Assembly (NCBI GenBank): GCA_016926235.1
Contig: JAFGOZ010000303.1
Coordinates: 1 to 7,277 of the forward strand
Origin: Bacteroidales bacterium
GTDB lineage: Bacteria; Bacteroidota; Bacteroidia; Bacteroidales; UBA10428
Reading direction: 5' to 3'
DNA length: 7,277 bases
How positions within the stretch are numbered: position 1 is the first letter of the stretch; every line of letters begins with the position of its first letter. Positions 1 to 6,000 of this stretch are shown one piece after another. A program made the position numbers and the translations under genes. The notes below the pieces were generated by a model that was not told the DNA's origin, did no database searches, and saw only the letters and a program-made list of their open reading frames with translations.

Positions 1-1
1 C

Positions 2-985
2 CTGGGCAATGTAAGGGCGGTGGTGGCTGCCGATGGCACTGATGCCAACATATACCCCGATCTGGCCGCTTTTACCGACTTTTACCCATTTGGCATGCCC
101 ATGCCCGACCGCACATACACATCCGGCATTCTTAGCGGTGCTTACCGTTTCGGCTACCAGGGCCAGTTTGCCGAAAAAGATCCCGAAACCGGGTATAACC
201 AGTTTGAAGCTCGCCTCTACGACTCTCGCATAGGAAGATGGATGATACCCGATCCGGCTGGACAATACTGGAGCCCGTATCTTGGGATGGGGAATAATTG
301 GATCAGTGGCGTGGATCCAGATGGAGAGTATTCTCTTTTAGGAGCTACATGGAGGATGTTGGCTTGGGGAGGTCGAGATCTCATGCACAACAAAAAAAAT
401 GGAGAATGGGGATTCACGTTAGCAGGCGATGGAGAAGATGGATCTGGCCTTAGGACTGATTTTGGAACCGAAATTGGTGAAAACGTAATGATACATATTG
501 AAAAGGGAAGCCGACCCACATTTGGTCCAAAACCTGGAGTATTTCCTCTTAATTTGTTAACTAATTCATATATGAATTCACCTGCTAGATTTGGTGATTC
601 TAGATCTAATGGTCGAAAACATGCTGGATGTGATTTATATGCTCCAGTTGGAACAGAAATCAGGGCGATTAAAAATGGTGTTGTGATAAGAAATCCATCT
701 GTTTTTTATAGAGGTACTTATTCGATAGAGATCAATCATGGGAATTTTATTGGCAGATACTGCGAATTAAAACCTATACAAGGTTTGGTACTGGGCTCAG
801 AAGTAACTAAAGGACAAGTTATTGGAACTGTTGAAAAATTGCATGGCATTGATCAAAGTATGCTACATTTTGAAATGTATTCTGGACATGGTGATGGTCC
901 TTTAACAAATAAACAAAATTTGCCATATCAAAGAAGAAATGACCTTACAGATCCAACTAATTTTTTAAATAGACTTAACCACTAA
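2..985 (+). CDS. RHS-repeat core protein, 3' end, with C-terminal M23-type peptidase toxin domain (5' incomplete)
   Basis: This is the carboxy-terminal 327 residues of an RHS polymorphic toxin. The frame is open to the left edge, and the GTG at 20 lies inside the core, so it is not taken as the start. Residues 1-108 are the end of the RHS-associated core (LGNVRAVV, FYPFGMPMPDR, KDPETGYNQFEARLYDSRIG, PDPAG, closing DPDG). A linker follows, and from about residue 180 an M23/LytM-like domain with HAGCD (H207, D211), a Gly/Val-rich beta core, and LHFE (H289). By family knowledge, M23 enzymes cut peptidoglycan peptide cross-bridges, and H207, D211 and H289 match the three zinc ligands. The two usual catalytic histidines appear replaced: E255 in RYCEL, and M287 before LHFE. 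The tip is much more AT-rich than the core. The next gene starts 5 bases downstream and is the likely immunity gene. RHS assignment is near certain and the M23 fold is strong; activity and target are inferred. Confidence 0.93.
   Translation: MGNVRAVVAADGTDANIYPDLAAFTDFYPFGMPMPDRTYTSGILSGAYRFGYQGQFAEKDPETGYNQFEARLYDSRIGRWMIPDPAGQYWSPYLGMGNNWISGVDPDGEYSLLGATWRMLAWGGRDLMHNKKNGEWGFTLAGDGEDGSGLRTDFGTEIGENVMIHIEKGSRPTFGPKPGVFPLNLLTNSYMNSPARFGDSRSNGRKHAGCDLYAPVGTEIRAIKNGVVIRNPSVFYRGTYSIEINHGNFIGRYCELKPIQGLVLGSEVTKGQVIGTVEKLHGIDQSMLHFEMYSGHGDGPLTNKQNLPYQRRNDLTDPTNFLNRLNH
539..985 (+). other. M23-type zinc peptidase toxin tip (domain within the RHS protein)
   Basis: The domain begins near VFPLNLLTNSY and includes ARFGDSRSNGRKHAGCDLYA, GTEIRAIKNGVV, IEINHGNFIGRY, VTKGQVIGTV and SMLHFEMYSG. 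Its order of elements (HxxxD, a Gly-Val turn, a strand ending in the usual YxH position, a VxxGQxIG turn, then xLHFE) is that of M23 peptidases. The zinc-ligand codons are at 620-622 (His), 632-634 (Asp) and 866-868 (His). The position that is normally His in YxHL is Glu (764-766), and the first His of HxHFE is Met (860-862). From memory, similar HAGCDLY...MLHFE variants occur in Bacteroidetes proteins and phages, so this is more likely a subfamily trait than a recent mutation. Confidence 0.85.
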
Positions 986-990
986 AGATT

Positions 991-1593
991 ATGAAAAATA
1001 TAAATCTTTTAGTAACATGTATAAATATTTTAGTTACATGGGTTCTATTATCATCATGTACAACTTCAAAAACTAAAGCCACTTCAGAGTGCTCTGATAA
1101 CTCTGAACAATCACAAAATGAACCCACCAATTTAGTCAAAAGCATAGATCAACCTTATATTATTGATAGTATTTATAAGCAAGTGACTTTCGGAGGTTGG
1201 CTAAAACTATCGTTGGAAGAAAAAGAAATTACTAATAATATAGGATTACCTGAACATAAAACCAAAGAAGAGTTTTGGGATGCTATTGGAACATTTGTCC
1301 AAAAATGGGAATATAAAAAAAATGGGGTATTTCTAGATATGATGTCGGATTCAATTGGAGGATCAAAAACAATTTTATCGATTTATTTAGCTTCTCCTTG
1401 TAGCTTAAAAACAAACGAGCAAATCGGTATTGGTTCAGATGAGAATTTTATTAAGGAATATTATGAAATGCATATCGACATGAATAATTCCAATGATTCT
1501 ACCATAATAGTAGGTTCTATTTATGGTGGTATAGTTTTTACCTTAAAGAATGAAAAAGTAAGTGAGATTTTTATTGGTGCAATTGCAGAATAA
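991..1593 (+). CDS. Lipoprotein, candidate immunity protein for the upstream M23 RHS toxin
   Basis: The 200-residue protein has a hydrophobic signal peptide (residues 4-22) ending in a lipobox (LLSSC), so it is predicted to be lipid-modified at Cys23 and anchored in the envelope. A Ser/Thr/Asn-rich tether (about 24-55) leads to a mixed alpha/beta domain with GLPEHKTKEEFWDAIG, QKWEYKKNGVFLDM, a short IGIG turn, and a Gly-rich end (VGSIYGGIVFTL, EIFIGAIAE). I cannot place the domain in a named family. The ATG follows the toxin stop by only 5 bases with no recognisable Shine-Dalgarno, as is common in Bacteroidetes, and the pair is probably co-transcribed. The position directly behind a toxin tip, and a predicted periplasm-facing location where a wall hydrolase would act, both fit an immunity protein. 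That role is inferred; the lipoprotein call rests on the sequence. The GC content is low, like that of the toxin tip. Confidence 0.8.
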   Translation: MKNINLLVTCINILVTWVLLSSCTTSKTKATSECSDNSEQSQNEPTNLVKSIDQPYIIDSIYKQVTFGGWLKLSLEEKEITNNIGLPEHKTKEEFWDAIGTFVQKWEYKKNGVFLDMMSDSIGGSKTILSIYLASPCSLKTNEQIGIGSDENFIKEYYEMHIDMNNSNDSTIIVGSIYGGIVFTLKNEKVSEIFIGAIAE

Positions 1594-1658
1594 ACAATAA
1601 AATCAATGTGTTTTTAATTGAGAATAAATTAAGATAAGCAAACAGTAACCTATTTAAG

Positions 1659-2201
1659 ATGAAAAAACTAAACTTGATGTTGCCTTGGATCGCCATTGCG
1701 GGGATAATAGTTACCTGGATTTTTTTCATGGGAAGAACCATGAAGGTGGTATATGTAGATAATAATGTATTAATGACAAAATATGAAGGTATGATTGATG
1801 CCCGAAAAGAATATGAAAAAAAAGTCGCCACCTGGCAGGCCAACTCCGATACCCTGGTTTCGGAATGGGAAAGAGAACTAAAAGCTTATGAGAAAGAAAG
1901 AAGCGGCATGTCAGCTAAAGAAAGAGAATTGAAAGAACAATTACTTAGCAACAAACAGCAACAGATAAGTCAGTACCAGCAAGCCGTACAAATGAAGGCG
2001 AAAGAGGAGGAACAGAAAATGACCCAAACCGTTCTTAACGTAGTGAATGAATACATGATAAAATATGGTAAGAAGCATGGCTATTCCTATATAATGGGCG
2101 CAACAGGTATGGGTAATATTGTTTATGCATACGAAAAGCATGATATTACTGAGGAAGTATTAAAGGGATTGAATGAAATGTACCGGTTAGGAAAGAAATA
2201 A
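1659..2201 (+). CDS. OmpH/Skp-like periplasmic chaperone family protein, membrane-anchored
   Basis: The 180-residue protein has one hydrophobic segment (residues 7-25, followed by Arg26 and Lys29) that looks like an uncleaved anchor or signal. After it comes the OmpH-type strand VVYVDNNVLMTKY (30-42). A long charged coiled coil follows (about 44-125, rich in Glu, Lys and Gln), and then the family's closing strand and helix (GYSYIMGATGMGNIVYAYEK, DITEEVLKGLNEMY, 141-175). Skp/OmpH proteins are trimeric periplasmic holdases that shield unfolded outer-membrane proteins on their way to the BAM complex. No lipobox is seen. The gene starts 65 bases after the candidate immunity gene, in the same direction. 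Its base composition is nearer 42-48% GC in hand-counted stretches, higher than its AT-rich neighbours. A role in keeping the large RHS proteins unfolded for export is plausible but inferred; a general chaperone caught in the locus is the alternative. Confidence 0.85.
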   Translation: MKKLNLMLPWIAIAGIIVTWIFFMGRTMKVVYVDNNVLMTKYEGMIDARKEYEKKVATWQANSDTLVSEWERELKAYEKERSGMSAKERELKEQLLSNKQQQISQYQQAVQMKAKEEEQKMTQTVLNVVNEYMIKYGKKHGYSYIMGATGMGNIVYAYEKHDITEEVLKGLNEMYRLGKK

Positions 2202-2247
2202 TTGCAATAACAAGATATTAATTAAAAAAAGCCTTTTCAATTTCAAG

Positions 2248-2925
2248 ATGTACTCAAATATTTTAAATGCTTTAAAAAAAGTTGATATTCTTATAAAGAA
2301 AATCAGTGGCCTGATTCCATTTTTAAATCTTGCAAGTATTGCTCTTGTATTTTTACTTTTTCTGGCTTCCTGTAATCAATATTTGCCCCATGAAAATTTA
2401 GTTTCTTATATAAATGATCCCAAGCATGGTTTGGTACAGGAAAAAATTTCAAATGGTTATACAATCAAGCTCACTTATAAACCTTCAGAATTAATTGCCT
2501 GGCAGGAGATTCAAATACTAGGCAATTCTTCAAAGGAAAGAATCAATGAAATCCTTTCCCGCTATGATGACCAGTATTATTTTGTATTGTCGTTTTCTCA
2601 TGAAGGGAAAGAGATTTTGGGTAAAGCACAGGATATGAATTGGTTCAATCAAATATTGAGCCAATTATCTTTCAATATGCAGGAAAATGTGTCATTAATA
2701 GTTGAAGAAAAGGATACTTTACAAGTAATTGATTATAGTCTTTCCCGGACATTTGGTATGGCTTCAAGTTCAGATGTTTTATTGTCATTTAAGCGAATAG
2801 ATTATGAATACAACAAAACGCTTGTGTTGCAACTGAAAGAAATGGGATTAAATACAGGTAATATGTGGTTCCATTTTAAAACAAAAGATATTAACAAGAT
2901 ACCCAAATTGAGATATGATTTATAG
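2248..2925 (+). CDS. Uncharacterised lipoprotein encoded just upstream of an RHS gene
   Basis: This is a 225-residue protein that I cannot assign to a named family. It carries a lipobox (LFLASC) with the modified Cys at residue 42. The part before the hydrophobic stretch is unusually long (about 20 residues with six lysines), and no later Met is available to give a shorter signal peptide. The mature part is mixed alpha/beta: YINDPKHGLVQEKISNGYTI (54-73), LTYKPSEL (75-82), a helix with ILSRYDDQYYFVLSFSHEGK (102-121), then alternating strands. The end (LQLKEMGLNTGNMWFHFKTK, then IPKLRYDL) is also beta-like. It lies 46 bases after the Skp-like gene and 56 bases before the RHS start, so co-transcription is likely. 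It could be an export partner of the RHS protein or an orphan immunity protein left from a displaced toxin; the sequence does not decide. Confidence 0.75.
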   Translation: MYSNILNALKKVDILIKKISGLIPFLNLASIALVFLLFLASCNQYLPHENLVSYINDPKHGLVQEKISNGYTIKLTYKPSELIAWQEIQILGNSSKERINEILSRYDDQYYFVLSFSHEGKEILGKAQDMNWFNQILSQLSFNMQENVSLIVEEKDTLQVIDYSLSRTFGMASSSDVLLSFKRIDYEYNKTLVLQLKEMGLNTGNMWFHFKTKDINKIPKLRYDL

Positions 2926-2981
2926 TAAAAATATAAAAAATTACTTCCAGATAATTATTTAACCGTCAACAATTCTCCCCT

Positions 2982-3059
2982 ATGAAAAAGTTATCAATTC
3001 TGTTAATCGTTTTTATGGTTTTGGACTTTATCAATTTTCAAACATTAAAATCACAGAGT
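2982..3059 (+). other. Predicted Sec signal peptide of the downstream RHS protein
   Basis: The first 26 codons give a two-lysine start, a hydrophobic run (LSILLIVFMVLDF) and a polar end (LKSQSSG) with small residues suitable for signal peptidase I. No cysteine is present, so a lipoprotein signal is excluded. This places the RHS protein in or beyond the periplasm. Confidence 0.75.
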
Positions 3060-6000
3060 TCAGGCATTACAACTCCTGAATTCATATCATTTGAACCAGT
3101 TGATGTTACTGATATGGTAAACATCCTTACAGGTGATTTTAATTATACAATACCGTTAATAAACATACCAAGCCCCGAAGGTGGCTACCCATTGGCATTA
3201 TCATATCATGCTGGAATTACATTGGAAGAAGAATCCTCATGGGTTGGATTAGGTTGGAACATAAATGCAGGTGCAATTAACCGTTTTGTTAATGGTATTC
3301 CGGATGATAGTTACAAAAGTGATTTTTTTATACATGATACTTGGTCCGGTGGAAGCACATATCAGTATGGCCTATTAATTCCTTTACCTAATGGCGTTGG
3401 CGTGAACGTTGGTTTCTCAAATGATACATATACTGGATTTAGTATGAATTATGTAGGGATGCAAATTCAGGGTATAAGAATGGGTGTTGGTCAGAATGGA
3501 ATGGATTTAGGTTATTCACTAAGATTTGGTGGAGGACGTTATGGAGCAAAAACTTCTATAGGAATATCTCTTAACGGTATTGGTGGAGATTTTAGCGCTG
3601 AATTGCATGGTAATACGGGTCTTAATTCAACCAGTGTTAGCTATGATCCAAAGACAGGAGTAGGCTATTCAATGAGTATGGGAACTACATTAGGTACTGG
3701 CGGTTTTAAAGGTGTTCAATATTCTACGAATGCAAATGGTTTCGTTTCTGATCCAAAGATTAGTACCGAAACATCCAAAGAGCTTGATTTACTTTTTTAT
3801 AGTCAAAAATGCACCAGATATTGGATTGATTCCGAAGTAGCCATCGAACAAACTGGAATTGTCAATTCAGGCGCTATTTCTTATCCTCCAGTAAGAACTT
3901 TTGATAGGGTAATACTTTGGGATGAATTAAGTTATAATATGTATTCAGATAAGTCAGAATCTCTAAATCCGGAAACAACATTTGGAGCAAGTTTTCCTGC
4001 TTACGATATATATAATGTTTCTGGCCAGGGAATTGGTGGTAATATCCAACCTTTGGTTCTTGAAAATGGATCATTATCATCACATCCAAAAACTAATATA
4101 AAACATTTTTTGGACCCTTTTGGTGGCCTTTATGTAAATATTGACTATGTATATAACAAACCGTACAATATATTGTCAAATAAAAAGAGCTTCAGATTTC
4201 TGAATGACTTTTCAAATAGTCATATTGTGACTAACGAAACTAATTTATTCCAATTTGACAATACTAATCCATCGGATCCTCACATTGATTATATTGGATC
4301 AGGTTTAGGATATACACAAACAATTTTAGATCCAACAGCTTACGATATTTTTACCCACCGTCTAACAGGGTCTTATCATATTGATTACTTTTCTAATGAA
4401 GAAATAAACAACGAAACCGCCAAATCGCAAGGATTTTCTGATTACTCTGGAGTATCTAATAGGCTTAGTTTCTCTACATATGATATTAGTAAACAAATAG
4501 GTGGCTTTAGTATAACAAAACCAGATGGTATAACCTATCATTATGCATTACCAGCCTATTCTTATGGTTTTCTGCAATATCACATAAACACAAAAAAAGG
4601 GACTGCGACTAAGAAGATTACATCAAACAATCCCTATGCCTACTTGTGGCTGTTAACCACTATTACAGGGCCTGATTACTTTGATAAGAATAACAACGGA
4701 TACGCTGATGAGGGCGATTATGGTCAATGGATCAATTTTAGATATGGCAAATGGACTGATTCGGAAATATATAGAAGTCCAGGCAAAGGAGGAATTTCAG
4801 ATTTGGACGGTTCTAAAATGGTAACAGGTGGATATAAACAACGTTACTATCTGGATGCAGTTTACACAAGAACACACACTGCTATATTTGCAAAAAGCAC
4901 AAAAGAAGATGGCAGAATGCCCCTCAATATTTTAAGCGGCGATAACATTAATACTTCCGGGGGGTTTTCGTCAATTTCTGGTAGAAGTCTTAAGCTCAAT
5001 GAAATTGTACTTCTAAAAAACGAAAGTATCAAGCAATTATTAAGTAATTCTAATACCATTTTGAACAATGTTATAGCTTTGGGAAACCTGAGTACTAATA
5101 ATATTCAAAATCTAATTGATCATGGAGATCTTGCTGTTTTGAAGAATATGTCTCAATTTAATGAAAAAGTTATTAAACTTATTTCTTTTATTTATGATTA
5201 TTCGCTTGTTCCTGAAACTCCAAACAATTTGGAAAGTGGAGGTAAATTGACCTTAAAAGGGATTACTTCCAATGGCCGCTCTAATTGCAGTGTTTTACCT
5301 CCATATATTTTTAACTATGAACTTAAAAGCCCAAAAAGTGGAACCATGACAATAAATTATATTAATGGCGATTTGTCTGGGTTTAATTTGGTTAACAAAA
5401 AAATAAGAATTACATGCTCGAATAATTCGCTGGAAAAGGGTGATATAATATGCTTTAGTGGAGCGAATTGTGGTACGAAATACGCCACAATTCTTGATAA
5501 CGTTAATGGTAATATTTACGATGCTAAAATAATCGGTTTTGCTTATCCTACTTCAACGGATAAAAACGTTACGTTATCTTATAAAACCACAAAAAATCCA
5601 CCATATGAGCAAGAGCATAGAGATATGTGGGGTGCATTTAAGTCTGATTATGTGAAATATATTGATAATAATAATGATGACATTACCCGTTTAACCACTG
5701 AAGTTTCACAAAAAGCAACTGATGTTTGGTCATTACGAAATGTTATTACTCCGACAGGAACTGAATTAAGTATTGATTATGAATCTGATAGTTATACAAA
5801 TGTTGGTGTGCAAAACCCCCCGGTTTTGAATATTAAACATGAATTGCAGGTTAAATTAACTGGCTCATCTACCTACTCTGCTTTAGGCCAGTGGTTTAAT
5901 TGTGCAAATATTGACCTTATTAAGCTTTTCGTTTATGAACAGAATGTATATGATCTAATTAAGGAAAATATTCAAATAGGAGATATTATCAATATTACTA

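Noticed and set aside
33..233. Overlapping + strand frame inside the RHS core
   Set aside because: The other frame encodes an unmistakable RHS core; this one is Pro/Thr-rich with no motif.
20..985. GTG at 20 as the real start of the first gene
   Set aside because: The frame is open to the window edge and the codons before it read LGNVRA, part of the RHS core, so the gene begins upstream of the window.
1007..1045. Near-duplicate TTTTAGTAACATG / TTTTAGTTACATG in the lipoprotein signal-peptide region
   Set aside because: Only about 13 bases with a mismatch, within codons for a repetitive hydrophobic stretch (LLVTC, ILVTW); probably chance.
1614..1632. Inverted repeat TTAATT/AATTAA after the candidate immunity gene, considered as a terminator
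   Set aside because: The six-base stem is all A-T with no T tract after it; too weak for a terminator and expected by chance in such DNA.
2202..2247. TTAATTAA palindrome, A tract and CTTTTC in the gap before the second lipoprotein
   Set aside because: No stable hairpin and no Bacteroidetes-type promoter (TAnnTTTG) can be read here; only AT-rich spacer.
2926..2981. Possible promoter in front of the second RHS gene
   Set aside because: No TAnnTTTG -7 element or matching -33 element is visible, so transcription from an upstream promoter is as likely.
3874..4089. Reverse-strand open frame, with similar ones at 217-519, 1571-1843, 1941-2141 and 4862-5068
   Set aside because: Each lies antisense to a well-supported + strand gene, shows no recognisable motif, and is short; these are by-products of AT-rich coding sequence.
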